Source: Enterococcus saigonensis (GTDB taxonomy: Bacteria; Bacillota; Bacilli; Lactobacillales; Enterococcaceae). Taken from it: a stretch of DNA of 64,000 bases. The notes under the pieces are model-generated. The model ran no database searches, was not told where the DNA came from, and saw only the letters and a program-made list of their open reading frames with translations. Every line of letters starts with the position of its first letter. Positions within the stretch are counted from its first letter, which is position 1. The DNA is taken from contig NZ_AP022822.1 of NCBI RefSeq assembly GCF_011397115.1, positions 2,522,001 to 2,586,000 on the forward strand. Direction: 5' to 3'. This document shows, in pieces, positions 17,626 to 26,498 of the stretch. The position numbers and the translations under genes were made by a program.

Positions 17626-17670
17626 AAAAAGCGGTCTACTTTTCTAATTAAAAAAGTAGACCGCTTTTTT
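17626..17670. terminator. Bidirectional terminator after lipid kinase
   Basis: Long inverted repeat with core AAAAGCGGTCTACTTTT / AAAAGTAGACCGCTTTT and T-tracts on both strands, between the lipid kinase gene and the convergent aldehyde dehydrogenase gene. Confidence 0.9.
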
Positions 17671-17693
17671 AGCTAATAAAGCAAATATTTATT

Positions 17694-19157
17694 TTACTCA
17701 ATGTACATGTAAATATTTTTAATTTGCGAGTAGGCATCTAAGATTGTTTTATATGTTTCACGGCCAATACCGGATTTTTTATAGCCCCCAAAAGGCGTCC
17801 CCGCAGGTAATTCCCCATAGGTATTCACCCACATGGTACCTGTCCGAACAGCGCGTGCTACGCGGAATGCTTTGTTAATATTTTCAGTAAAGACGCCTCC
17901 AGCCAAACCATAATCTGAATCATTGGCAATTTTAATAGCCTCTTTTTCATCTTTAAATTTAATCACCACGATTACCGGACCAAAAATCTCTTCTTGCGCG
18001 ACACGCATCTCGTTGGTAACATCTGCTAAGATTGTTGGTTTGACAAAAGCGCCTTGTGCTAGAGGACCGTCTGTATACCGCTCTCCACCAACAACAACCC
18101 GTGCCCCTTCTTCTTTTCCAATTTTAATATAATCTAAAATTGTCTCAACTTGGCCTTCATTAATTTGTGAGCCCATTTCAGTATCTTCTTGCCAAGGCAA
18201 TCCCACTTTCACTTCTTTGAAACTTTCTGTTAGTTTGGCAATGAAATCATCGTAAATATCGGCTTGTACTAATAAGCGACTACCCGCAGAACAAACTTGG
18301 CCTTGATTCGTCAAAATTCCATTTTTAGCAAACGCCAAAGCTCGCTCTTGATTAGCATCACTAAAAATAATGTGCGCTGATTTTCCGCCTAATTCTAAGG
18401 TGGCAGGAATTAAATTTTTAGCAGCGCCCTCTGCTACTTTATAGCCTACTTCTGTGGAACCAGTGAAAGCAATTTTATCAAAGCCAGGATGGGTTAACAT
18501 ATAATTTCCCGATTCAGAACCTTTACCGGTAATAACATTTAATACTCCTTTTGGTAATAGCGGACCTATTAATTTTGTCGCTTCTAATAAACTAAGCGGC
18601 GTAGAGGATGAAGGATGAATGACAATCGTATTTCCTGCAGCCAAGGCTGGTGCAATTTTCCAAGCAGCCATTAACAGTGGAAAATTCCAAGGTACGATTT
18701 GACCAACAACGCCAATTGGCTCTTTTAAAACCATCGTCAATGTATGTTCATCTAACTCTTTAATTGCGCCTTCTTCTGAGCGCACAAGTGCCGCAAAGTA
18801 ACGGAAATGATCAACCACTAAAGGAATATCTGCGCTTTTAGTTTCCCGCAAAGGCTTGCCGTTATCATACGTTTCAATCCATGCTAATTTTTCTGCGTTT
18901 TCTTCTAAAACATCTGCAATTTCTAGCAAAATCTTACTACGTTCTTCTGCGCTCGTTACACGCCAAGTCGCAAATGCTGTCTTTGCAGCTTTTACTGCAT
19001 TATCGACATCTTCTTCTTCTGCACTAATGAAGGTTGCTAACGTGGCGCCATCACTGGGATTTTTTGACGTTAACGTCTTACCTTTAACCCCTTTGGTCCA
19101 CTCTCCATTAATGTACATTAAATACTTTTCATCCATTATTTCTTCTACTTTTTTCAC
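17694..19157 (-). CDS. NAD(P)-dependent aldehyde dehydrogenase
   Basis: A 487-residue enzyme of the ALDH superfamily oxidising an aldehyde to an acid. Visible signatures: VGQIVPWNFPLLMAAWKIAPALAAGNT, FTGSTEVG, LELGGKSAHIIF (general base Glu), GQVCSAGSRLL (nucleophile Cys), EEIFGPVIVV and PFGGYKKSG at the C-terminus. Start is GTG at 19157 (KKVEEIMDEKYLMYINGEW), because AGGAGG lies 7 bases upstream; an ATG 19 codons earlier has no ribosome site. Substrate is not readable; it resembles broad-range acetaldehyde/betaine-aldehyde types. A near-cre sequence lies upstream. Confidence 0.92.
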   Translation of the reverse strand: MKKVEEIMDEKYLMYINGEWTKGVKGKTLTSKNPSDGATLATFISAEEEDVDNAVKAAKTAFATWRVTSAEERSKILLEIADVLEENAEKLAWIETYDNGKPLRETKSADIPLVVDHFRYFAALVRSEEGAIKELDEHTLTMVLKEPIGVVGQIVPWNFPLLMAAWKIAPALAAGNTIVIHPSSSTPLSLLEATKLIGPLLPKGVLNVITGKGSESGNYMLTHPGFDKIAFTGSTEVGYKVAEGAAKNLIPATLELGGKSAHIIFSDANQERALAFAKNGILTNQGQVCSAGSRLLVQADIYDDFIAKLTESFKEVKVGLPWQEDTEMGSQINEGQVETILDYIKIGKEEGARVVVGGERYTDGPLAQGAFVKPTILADVTNEMRVAQEEIFGPVIVVIKFKDEKEAIKIANDSDYGLAGGVFTENINKAFRVARAVRTGTMWVNTYGELPAGTPFGGYKKSGIGRETYKTILDAYSQIKNIYMYIE

Positions 19158-19272
19158 CAAATCTCCTCCTAATTTTTGTTTGTTTACTTTTTGATTGGTG
19201 TAAAAATCAGTCAACGTATTTACACCCGTTAATTTCAGTATAAAGAAGAATGTAAAGTGACTTCAAACAATA

Positions 19273-19287
19273 TGTATCCGCTTTCTT
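19273..19287 (-). promoter_or_regulatory. Candidate cre site upstream of aldehyde dehydrogenase
   Basis: On the minus strand AAGAAAGCGGATACA matches the CcpA site consensus WTGNAANCGNWNNCW with one mismatch. It is about 116 bases before the aldehyde dehydrogenase start. The rest of 19158-19477 is AT-rich, with no ORF. Confidence 0.4.
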
Positions 19288-19477
19288 TTTGTGATTGCTA
19301 AAATTTTCATTCAAAACACGTCCCACTGGATTTAAAACGTCGCTTTTTTATTTTTTAAGATTTTATTAAGAGAGTTTCAAGTTAAGAATACCAGTGTATA
19401 ACTTCCCATATTTCTTTTGTGAATTTTTTCCTTATGTTACGATAACTATATAACCGTTTTCAAAAGGAGGGAGAAGC

Positions 19478-20803
19478 ATGAAAATAAATCATTTTTCCGG
19501 TGGTTTCTTTTTTGACTCTAGCACGAACAAATTAAAAGAATTATTTAAAGTCCACCAAAAAGATATTGCCTACTTTGAACCACAAAAAGTTGTCATTCCT
19601 TTTGATCAGCATATTGGTGCACCAAATGAATTAATTGTTAAAGTTGGCGATTTTGTCACAAAAGGGGAAATTATTGCCAAAAGTTCTGCCGATATTAGTG
19701 GTCATGTCCATACATCTATCACCGGTCAAGTTATTGACATTTGTGATGTTCCTGCACTTGGTGGAGGAAAACAGACAGCAGCAGTCATTCAACATATTCC
19801 ATCTAAAAATCATCTAGAAAGCTTAATTGACGAGAATCTTTCATCCGAAACAAAAGTCCGCGCTGCAGGAATTGTCGGCCTTGGCGGGGCCACATTCCCA
19901 ACCCACGTCAAGTTGAATCCTGCCGACCATATTGATGTCCAAACAATTATTTTAAATGGCGCCGAATGTGAACCCTTTATTGCTTCGGATGATTTTTTGA
20001 TGCAAAAAGAAAGTCGAAAAATTTTGCGCGGTGGTGAAATTGCCCGAGAAATTTTAGCAGCAAAGCAAATTTTAATTGGAATTGAAGAAGATAAGCCTAA
20101 AGCGATTGCAGCGATGAAAAATGCTGCTATTGAAATAGACAATTGTCATGTCGTCTGTTTACCGGTCAAATACCCTCAAGGTGGTGAAGGTCAACTTTTA
20201 GAAACTTTACTTCGTGCTGAATCTCCTCTTGAGGGCCGATCCGTGGAAACGGGGGCTTTTACAATTAATGTTGCCACTGCTTTTGCAATTGCGGAGAGTG
20301 TCGATGAAAGAAAATCTTTGACCCATCGTTACGTTACTATATGCGGAGATGTCAAAACGCCACAAGTGATTTGTTTTCCCCTCGGAACACAAGTTAAAGA
20401 CTTAATCAACTACTGCGGAGGTTTCGTAGGAACTCCCTCACGTATTATTCATGGTGGTCCCATGATGGGAAAAAGTGTCACTGATTTGTCACTGCCCTTA
20501 ACGAAAGCCAGCAATGGCATTATCGTTTTTAATGAAGCCCATGATGGCAAACTCCCTGAATCACCTTGTATTCGTTGCAATCGTTGCGTAGAAGTCTGTC
20601 CTGTTCGTTTAGAACCACAAAATATTGATTTGGCCTATCGTAGTGGCGATTTGTTTACTTGCGATCAATTATTGGCAACAGCTTGTATTAATTGCGGTTG
20701 TTGTACGTATGTTTGTCCAGCTAAACGTAATTTAGCTGCTACCATTACTAAAGCTAGTAGTGAAATTAAGGCACAAAAGGAGGCGCAAGAAGATGGCAAA
20801 TAA
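19478..20803 (+). CDS. rnfC: RnfC-like electron transport subunit
   Basis: A 441-residue homologue of RnfC, the NADH- and FMN-binding iron-sulfur subunit of Rnf complexes. Order: N-terminal RnfC barrel with VVIPFDQHIGAPNEL and GDFVTKGEIIAKSSADISGHVHTSITG; a flavin/NADH domain with GIVGLGGATFPTHVKL and ILNGAECEPFIASDD; an SLBB-like region with VKYPQGGEGQLL and HGGPMMG; and two [4Fe-4S] motifs at Cys364/367/370/374 and Cys403/406/409/413. Both clusters are intact. ATG follows AGGAGGGAGAAGC. First gene of a three-gene unit with rnfD and an RnfA/E-like gene; no rnfB or rnfG is nearby. Likely a soluble membrane-bound NADH oxidising arm. Confidence 0.9.
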   Translation: MKINHFSGGFFFDSSTNKLKELFKVHQKDIAYFEPQKVVIPFDQHIGAPNELIVKVGDFVTKGEIIAKSSADISGHVHTSITGQVIDICDVPALGGGKQTAAVIQHIPSKNHLESLIDENLSSETKVRAAGIVGLGGATFPTHVKLNPADHIDVQTIILNGAECEPFIASDDFLMQKESRKILRGGEIAREILAAKQILIGIEEDKPKAIAAMKNAAIEIDNCHVVCLPVKYPQGGEGQLLETLLRAESPLEGRSVETGAFTINVATAFAIAESVDERKSLTHRYVTICGDVKTPQVICFPLGTQVKDLINYCGGFVGTPSRIIHGGPMMGKSVTDLSLPLTKASNGIIVFNEAHDGKLPESPCIRCNRCVEVCPVRLEPQNIDLAYRSGDLFTCDQLLATACINCGCCTYVCPAKRNLAATITKASSEIKAQKEAQEDGK

Positions 20804-21791
20804 AATTTCGTTGCAAACAGCAGACTCCCCTCATCTGTTCGGCGATTCCACCACCCGTGAAATTATGAAGTGGGTGTTAATTACTTTACTTCCAATTATC
20901 CTTATTGCGGGCTATTTTTTTGGCTGGTACGTTTATCTTTTATTTTTAATTGCCATTATTACGGCACAATTATGTGAAGTGATTTGGTTTAAACTTTTGA
21001 AAAAAGAATTTACTTGGGATTTGAGTGCTATTGTGACAGCTGTTTTAATGACCATGAACTTACCACCTTCTGCTCCTTGGTATTTTCCAGTTATCGGTGC
21101 TGTTTTTGCTATTATTGTTGTAAAAGAATTTTTTGGTGGTTTAGGTTATAACTTTTTAAATCCTGCTTTAGGGGGACGAGCTTTACTAGTCGGTTTATTT
21201 TTCCAAGACATGTTTAAAATCAGCTGGCCAAACCCACCTTTTGCTAATTATTCACCAGATGTTGTCACAAAAGCTACACCATTGGCACAAATGAAGACAG
21301 AAGTATTAAGTACGGCTGAACTATGGGAGAATTTTTTAGGCCTAACAGGTGGCCGAATTGGTGAAACCTGCAGTTTATTAATTATATTAGCCGGTTTTGT
21401 TTTATGGCGTAAAAATATTATTCAACTCCACATTCCTTTCATTATCTTAACTACGGTTACTATTGGCGCATGGTTCTTTGCTGGTGATGGTGGTTTTGCA
21501 CCATGGCAAACGGTCATCGGTCACTTATTAGGGGGAGGATTGTTATTAGGAGCAGTTTTTATGGCAACAGACTACGCTTCTAGCCCCAGTACAAAAGTGG
21601 GCGAATGTTGCTATGCTTTTGGTATTGGCTGCTTAATTATTGTCTTTCGTTTTTGGGGTGCAACAAATGAAGGCGTCAGCTACGCAATTTTGACCATGAA
21701 TTGCGCCACACCTTTAATTGATCGCATATTACGTCGCCGTGTCTTAGGCGAGCAAGCAACACTGCCACTTGGAATAAAATTAAGAAGATAG
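20793..21791 (+). CDS. rnfD: RnfD-like membrane subunit with covalent-FMN motif
   Basis: A 332-residue integral membrane protein of the RnfD/NqrB family with about nine helices. Hallmarks: FFGGLGYNFLNPALGGRALL, FMATDYASSPSTKVG, GVSYAILTMNCATPLIDR. The segment DVVTKATPL (Asp156 to Thr162) fits the flavin-transferase target Dxx(S/T)xA(T/S), so Thr162 probably carries FMN attached by an ApbE enzyme encoded elsewhere. Start at 20793 (GGAGG upstream) lies inside the end of rnfC, an 11-base overlap that implies coupling. Carries electrons from RnfC through the membrane in canonical complexes. Confidence 0.9.
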   Translation: MANKISLQTADSPHLFGDSTTREIMKWVLITLLPIILIAGYFFGWYVYLLFLIAIITAQLCEVIWFKLLKKEFTWDLSAIVTAVLMTMNLPPSAPWYFPVIGAVFAIIVVKEFFGGLGYNFLNPALGGRALLVGLFFQDMFKISWPNPPFANYSPDVVTKATPLAQMKTEVLSTAELWENFLGLTGGRIGETCSLLIILAGFVLWRKNIIQLHIPFIILTTVTIGAWFFAGDGGFAPWQTVIGHLLGGGLLLGAVFMATDYASSPSTKVGECCYAFGIGCLIIVFRFWGATNEGVSYAILTMNCATPLIDRILRRRVLGEQATLPLGIKLRR

Positions 21792-21802
21792 GAGGAAAGA
21801 AG

Positions 21803-22378
21803 ATGTCTTTACTCATGCGATTAACCTGTTTTTTCATTATTTTAATAGTACAATTTAGCGTTAATCAGTTCCCTGCAAAAATCGGCAAAAAAATCGCCAC
21901 GCCATTTCTACGGCAAATCCAACTTACTGCTCTAATCACCATTGCAGCACTGGGGGGAGGAGGTTTATTTTGGCTCTACTACAATTCTTGGGGGATAGAT
22001 GGTACGAATGAAGTCGTGATGCTTCCTTTTTTGATCGGTTTGATGAGTTTGTTAACCAGTGGCTGCTTACTTGTGCTAACGAGAAAAAAAATTACATCTT
22101 CTTTGCAACCGTATCTTTTTGTTTTACCGCTTGCTGTAAACTTAACACTTATACCAGAACCACTAACAGGAAGTCTCTCACGCTTTTGGTATCTTTACCT
22201 GCTAAGTTTGCTTTTCTTTTTCGTTGTCAGCTTAGTTTCAGCTGGCATTATGGAACGGATAAAGATTGCGCCGATTCCACCTCTTTTACAAGGCTTGCCC
22301 ATTCAATTTACGGTACTAATGTTGATTTTTTTAAGCCTTTCTTTTTTTAAAGGTGTTTTCTTCACAGCATTATTTTAA
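21803..22378 (+). CDS. Divergent RnfA/RnfE-like membrane protein
   Basis: A 191-residue protein with about six helices. Length, position directly after rnfD and the C-terminal pattern (SAGIMERIKIAPIPPLLQGLPIQFTVLMLIFLSLSFFKG) line up with RnfA/RnfE/NqrD/NqrE (…RERL…VP.PF.G.pI.LI.AglmaLAF.GF.G). The two half-membrane cysteines that hold the intramembrane iron-sulfur site in RnfA/E are missing: the place of TTNCA reads PLAVNLTL, and no Cys lies near the first half site. Only Cys9 and Cys88 exist. AGGAGG precedes the ATG. Homology is inferred from pattern and context; the electron route must differ from true Rnf. Confidence 0.7.
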   Translation: MSLLMRLTCFFIILIVQFSVNQFPAKIGKKIATPFLRQIQLTALITIAALGGGGLFWLYYNSWGIDGTNEVVMLPFLIGLMSLLTSGCLLVLTRKKITSSLQPYLFVLPLAVNLTLIPEPLTGSLSRFWYLYLLSLLFFFVVSLVSAGIMERIKIAPIPPLLQGLPIQFTVLMLIFLSLSFFKGVFFTALF

Positions 22379-22501
22379 TTTTTCCAATTAAACTAGCCCC
22401 CAAAAAATAATTTAGCCAGTTAACCGGCTGGAAAATTCGAAAAACTATTTTTATCCCAGTTTACTATTTGGATATGGCGGGACCTTGTTTTGTTAGCCTT
22501 T

Positions 22502-23056
22502 TTACTTGTAAATAATGCCGCCTACGATGCCGGATACAATCATTAGTAAAATGGGATTAATTTTTGATTTGCGCATAATAAAAAGCATTATTCCCATTAA
22601 AAGTAACGCTATCCAATCTAAATTAGCCCAGTTGAGACGTGCTAAATCACTATTGTTAAAAAGTGTTAAAAACAAAATGGTTAAACCAGCCGACATGATT
22701 AATCCAACCGAAGCAGCTTTTAAACCAGCTAATAATCCTTGAATTGGTTTTGACTCCCGCTTCTTTTGAAAAAATGCTGCTAGCGCTAAGGAGATGACCA
22801 CACCACCTGAAATACAACCAATAGTGGCAACGATCGCCCCAGGAATACCAAAAAGCTGCATTCCTACAAAAGTCGAAGTATTCACGGCTAAAGGTCCTGG
22901 TGTCATTTGGGATATCGTAATAATATCGGAAAAAACTTTTTCAGATAGCCAATGCAGCTCATCGACAATTTGTTCTTGAATCAAGGGAATAATTGCATAT
23001 CCTCCCCCAATACTTAAAAAGCCTATGGTTAAAAAGCGCCAAAATAATTGCATCAT
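22502..23056 (-). CDS. ChrA-type chromate transporter half (second)
   Basis: A 184-residue mono-domain CHR transporter with about five to six helices: FLTIGFLSIGGGYAIIPLIQEQIV near the start, then DIITISQMTPGPLAVNTSTFVGMQ, both hallmarks of the family. In this family paired half-size proteins form a heterodimer exporting chromate or related oxyanions; the physiological substrate here is unknown. Starts one base after the stop of its partner, with AAAGGGGG upstream. Transcribed divergently from a LysR gene that probably controls it. Confidence 0.9.
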   Translation of the reverse strand: MMQLFWRFLTIGFLSIGGGYAIIPLIQEQIVDELHWLSEKVFSDIITISQMTPGPLAVNTSTFVGMQLFGIPGAIVATIGCISGGVVISLALAAFFQKKRESKPIQGLLAGLKAASVGLIMSAGLTILFLTLFNNSDLARLNWANLDWIALLLMGIMLFIMRKSKINPILLMIVSGIVGGIIYK

Positions 23057-23611
23057 CTAAATTTCCCCCTTTTTCCAAACCGTCAATATACACAAAACTG
23101 CAGTTATTCCTAAGATCACTAAAACATTGACCTGAAAAAAGGCATTTGCAATAAAACTAAAAGGGATTAAAAACGTTAATAGCAGTTTTTTCTCCTGTAC
23201 AATTAATTGCACCATATCAATGAGTAAATCGACAATCATAGCTGCCACACAGGCCTGCATTCCTCTCAAAACAGCCATTACAACTATATTTTGACTAAAA
23301 GCGACGTAAAAACTAGAAATTACAGCTAGAATGACAATCGGTGGAATAATGCCACAGATAGCACTTAAAATTGCGCCCGCAAAACCACCAGCTTTTTTCC
23401 CTGCTAACACACTTAAATTAATTGCAATTGCCCCAGGTGAGGATTGCGCAATTGCTGCCATTTCCATTAAGTCATCTTTTGAAAAATATTTTTTTTCATC
23501 AACATAAAATTTGCGAATCATCGGGACTACTACATAGCCCCCACCGAAAGTAAACGCACTGATATATAAATTAACCCGGCAAAGCCAAGCGTAAAACTTA
23601 AACTTCTCCAT
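23057..23611 (-). CDS. ChrA-type chromate transporter half (first)
   Basis: A 184-residue CHR domain protein paired with the one downstream: FTFGGGYVVVPMIRKFYVDEKKYF near residues 20-42 and MAAIAQSSPGAIAINLSVLAGKKAGG near 50-75 are family motifs. AGAGGTG lies 5 bases before ATG. The two halves have the same length and about the same topology but clearly differ, as is usual for opposite-facing CHR pairs. The promoter lies in the 140-base region shared with the divergent LysR gene. Confidence 0.9.
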   Translation of the reverse strand: MEKFKFYAWLCRVNLYISAFTFGGGYVVVPMIRKFYVDEKKYFSKDDLMEMAAIAQSSPGAIAINLSVLAGKKAGGFAGAILSAICGIIPPIVILAVISSFYVAFSQNIVVMAVLRGMQACVAAMIVDLLIDMVQLIVQEKKLLLTFLIPFSFIANAFFQVNVLVILGITAVLCILTVWKKGEI

Positions 23612-23713
23612 TTTTTCACCTCTTCTAATTTCATTTTTTGCGTCGTATTTCCTTATTACTTAAGTATACGATTTGTTTTAACATGTGTGAAATGCTATTA
23701 TTTCTATTATAAG

Positions 23714-23728
23714 ATGAATAGAATTCAT
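23714..23728. promoter_or_regulatory. Candidate LysR box (T-N11-A)
   Basis: ATGAATAGAATTCAT is a dyad of 6-base arms with a 3-base spacer and fits the T-N11-A rule for LysR regulators. It lies 24-38 bases before the lysR start and about 103 bases before the chrA pair, a typical place for autorepression and divergent activation. Confidence 0.5.
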
Positions 23729-23751
23729 GTATAAAAAGAGGTGAAAATTCT

Positions 23752-24615
23752 ATGCACTATCGGCAATGTTTAATTTTTTATACTGTAGCAAAAGAAAAAA
23801 GTTTTACCCGGGCTGCGCAAAAACTTTTCATGACGCAATCTGCTATTTCTCATAGTATGAAAGATTTAGAAACTGAAGCGGGGACTGCTTTATTTGAACG
23901 TCTCCACCGCCAAATTGCCCTGACAGCTGCTGGTGTTGCACTACTTGCCACGGTTACACCACTTATTGAAGAATTTCAACGCGTAGAAAATCAGTTGCAA
24001 AATTTAGAACAGACTGCCCCTTTACGGCTTGCTTCTTGTATAACATATGGTGAAATCACACTTTCCAAAGTATTACATCAATTTAAAAAAAATCGTCCTC
24101 AACAAAAAATCAATGTCCATATTTCTCCAGCTGAAGACTGCTTTCAAAAATTGGCTGCCGGTAAAGTGGACTTAGCTATTTTAGAAGGACGTGTTCCTAG
24201 TGGGAATTATCAACAAAAAGTAATTGCCGACTACCCCTTGGTTTTTGTTGCTGCACCAGATTTTTTACCAAAAGCTTCCCCTACGCTGAGCTTATCCGAA
24301 CTTTTAAATCAGCCTCTCCTCTTAAGAGAGCGAGGTTCAGCTGTACGCGAAACTTTTGAAGCTTTTTTAACCTTAAAAAGATTACATTGTTCTCCAACGT
24401 GGGAAAGCACTGATTCTGCAAGTCTAATTGCTGCTGCCAAAAATAAAATGGGAATTAGTTTATTGCCGTATTCTTTAGTCGTTACGCACTTGAAAAAAAA
24501 AGAATTGGTCGCAGTTTCCGTTACGAAGATAAAATTGCATAATGAAATTACTGCATTGCGTCCTGCTGGGGCTAACCGTTTACCTGCTCTAGAAGAATTA
24601 TGGGAACTGTTGTAA
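23752..24615 (+). CDS. LysR-family transcriptional regulator
   Basis: A 287-residue LysR regulator. The N-terminal winged helix (about 1-60) shows FYTVAKEKSFTRAAQKLFMTQSAISHSMKDLE, the standard recognition region. The rest is a periplasmic-binding-like effector domain with the usual DLAILEGRVP and GISLLPYSLV stretches. Start ATG with AGAGGTG upstream. Its divergent position suggests control of the chrA pair. The effector is unknown. Confidence 0.9.
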   Translation: MHYRQCLIFYTVAKEKSFTRAAQKLFMTQSAISHSMKDLETEAGTALFERLHRQIALTAAGVALLATVTPLIEEFQRVENQLQNLEQTAPLRLASCITYGEITLSKVLHQFKKNRPQQKINVHISPAEDCFQKLAAGKVDLAILEGRVPSGNYQQKVIADYPLVFVAAPDFLPKASPTLSLSELLNQPLLLRERGSAVRETFEAFLTLKRLHCSPTWESTDSASLIAAAKNKMGISLLPYSLVVTHLKKKELVAVSVTKIKLHNEITALRPAGANRLPALEELWELL

Positions 24616-24625
24616 CAGCTAACAC

Positions 24626-24670
24626 AAAATAAGCGAGAGAATCGAATTTGATTCTCTCGCTTATTTATTT
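24626..24670. terminator. Bidirectional terminator between lysR and the sialic acid operon
   Basis: A perfect 17-base inverted repeat (24627-24643 / 24650-24666; core AAGCGAGAGAATC) with a 6-base loop and A/T-rich flanks, between the convergent lysR and rpiR genes. Confidence 0.9.
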
Positions 24671-25513
24671 TGTAAAATGATTTTTAGAAGGAATATTATG
24701 TTTAGCATGTCGATTACGTTTGGTCATCATTTCATCGACTTCTTCATAATTTCTTTCGTACTCTTCTTTTCCACTCATTAAAATTGTTGTAATAATATCT
24801 AATAAATAGATAATCGCAAACTGAGTATTGACAAACTTCTTTTCATCAGCAAAATTACTGCTAAAAACAACTAATGAAATATCGCTAATTTCAGAAATAT
24901 AGCTGTCTGCAAAGGAGGTAATCGAAATAATTCCTGCTCCCTGCTCTTTGCATATATCTAATGTCTCCACAATTTCATCTGTAGCGCCAGATGACGAAAT
25001 GGCAATTACCAAATCATCTGCTGTTAAAGAACGACTTCCAATTAACATTAAATGGGTATTGGTTAGACACCGAGCTGTCATACCCATCTTTAAAAAACGT
25101 AAATTCAACTCTTCTGCCGTAAAGCCAGAACTGCCTAACCCATATATATAAATTCGCTTTGCTGTCTTAATTTTTTGAATAGCTTCATAAATTAATTCTT
25201 TATCCAGACTTTTATTGGTTCGATCAATGATTTTATTATAGTAATAATAAATCTGATCAAAATAGTTATCTTGTTTTACTTCAAATTGATTGGAAATGGA
25301 GTTAATTTTCATTTTCATATCGACATAAGAGGCCGCACCCATTTTACGACAAAACCGCGTAATGGTTGACGTGGAGGCACCCGTTACTTGAGAAAGACTC
25401 GTAATATTCATATTTTGCAAGCTGCTATCATTTTGTAAAACATAGTTGGCAATAGCCTTTTCTTTATCGGATAATTCATTATATTTTTGTTGGATAGTTT
25501 GTAGGATATCCAT
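24665..25513 (-). CDS. RpiR-family regulator of sialic acid genes
   Basis: A 282-residue regulator: N-terminal HTH_6 domain (about 1-77, with SLSQVTGASTSTITRFCRKMG) and C-terminal SIS sugar-phosphate isomerase fold (about 110-250, with YIYGLGSSGFTAEELNLRFLKMG and VIAISSSGATDEIVETL). SIS regulators sense phosphosugars; as the last gene of the nan operon it probably senses an N-acetylmannosamine or glucosamine phosphate, like NanR of other Firmicutes. Start at 25513 has AAGGGG 8 bases upstream. A longer TTG-start reading is less likely. Confidence 0.88.
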   Translation of the reverse strand: MDILQTIQQKYNELSDKEKAIANYVLQNDSSLQNMNITSLSQVTGASTSTITRFCRKMGAASYVDMKMKINSISNQFEVKQDNYFDQIYYYYNKIIDRTNKSLDKELIYEAIQKIKTAKRIYIYGLGSSGFTAEELNLRFLKMGMTARCLTNTHLMLIGSRSLTADDLVIAISSSGATDEIVETLDICKEQGAGIISITSFADSYISEISDISLVVFSSNFADEKKFVNTQFAIIYLLDIITTILMSGKEEYERNYEEVDEMMTKRNRHAKHNIPSKNHFTK

Positions 25514-25548
25514 GCTATTGGCCCCTTTTCTCGTTGTCAACGCAATGT

Positions 25549-26430
25549 TTAATTTTTTTGTCGTGTTAAAAAGTGATACAACGCCCCCACCATTCCAGCT
25601 TTATTGCCTAGTTTTGCGAAATAAAGCTGGCTTTGACCAAAAATTGGTGAGATGAGCTGTTCTGTAATTTTTTCTTCTAAGCGTGGTTTCAAAAACGCAA
25701 CTTGCTCCATAATTCCCCCGCCTAAAATAATCTGTTGCGGATTTAGTAAATACATAATTGTACTGATTCCTTTGGCTAAATCTATTAACCAATGATCTAA
25801 GACTTGCAGTATTTGCGGATTTCCAGCTTTAGCTAATGCCATGATTTCATGTCCGTTTAACTCTTTTTGCAGCACTTCTTGTGCCCGTTTTGTTAAGGCG
25901 TTTGTCGAAGCAAGGTCTTGAAATTTGTGACCGTCGACATTCAAATAACCAATTTCTCCTGCACAAAAGCTGATTCCACGTACAAGCTTTCCATTTTGAT
26001 AAATTGCGCCACCCACGCCCGTTCCAACCGCTAAACAAACAATATTTTTTTGTTCCAATAGTTTTCCTTGCCACGCTTCAGCTAACAAAACACAGTTGAC
26101 ATCATTTTCAACTTCGCAAGGTAAATCAAAATGCGCTCGGATAGCATCTTTAAAATTTGTTCCTTGAAAATTTGGGATGGTATACCCCGCATACGCCACC
26201 TCTCCTTTTTCCGGATCAATTACACCAGAACTAGAGATTGCTACGCCGGCTATGCTATATTCTACTGATATACGAGCTGTTAAGTCAAGGACGGTGTCCA
26301 AAATCATATTTTGTGTTTTAGTATTTTGACAAGGCGTTGTTTTACTAGGTGAAATTGCTTCTCCTTTTTCATTATAAACACCACTTTTAATTGAAGTGCC
26401 GCCAATATCAATACAAAAATAATTTGTCAT
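25549..26430 (-). CDS. nanK: ROK-family sugar kinase, probable N-acetylmannosamine kinase
   Basis: A 293-residue ROK kinase: phosphate loop CIDIGGTSIKSGVYN at residues 6-20, GVAISSSGVID, VENDVNCVLLAEAW with the catalytic Asp near 105, GVGGAIYQNGKLVRG. The Cys-rich zinc motif seen in many ROK proteins (CxCGxxGCxE) is absent; the equivalent stretch reads NVDGHKFQDLAST. In the sialic acid pathway NanK phosphorylates ManNAc for NanE. Position between the transporter and regulator genes of the nan operon supports this; sugar specificity is inferred from context. Confidence 0.85.
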   Translation of the reverse strand: MTNYFCIDIGGTSIKSGVYNEKGEAISPSKTTPCQNTKTQNMILDTVLDLTARISVEYSIAGVAISSSGVIDPEKGEVAYAGYTIPNFQGTNFKDAIRAHFDLPCEVENDVNCVLLAEAWQGKLLEQKNIVCLAVGTGVGGAIYQNGKLVRGISFCAGEIGYLNVDGHKFQDLASTNALTKRAQEVLQKELNGHEIMALAKAGNPQILQVLDHWLIDLAKGISTIMYLLNPQQIILGGGIMEQVAFLKPRLEEKITEQLISPIFGQSQLYFAKLGNKAGMVGALYHFLTRQKN

Positions 26431-26459
26431 CTCAAAAATTCCTTTCCTAAAAGAGTAGT

Positions 26460-26492
26460 ATAAGCCGGCAAGTCACCAGACTCCCGGCTTAT
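26460..26492 (-). other. Intercistronic hairpin between binding-protein gene and nanK
   Basis: ATAAGCCGG (26460-26468) pairs with CCGGCTTAT (26484-26492), with an inner AGTC/GACT stem. No U-tract follows on the minus strand. A 3' stabiliser that keeps the solute-binding-protein mRNA more abundant than nanK is the usual reading of such a hairpin. Confidence 0.6.
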
Positions 26493-26498
26493 TTACTA

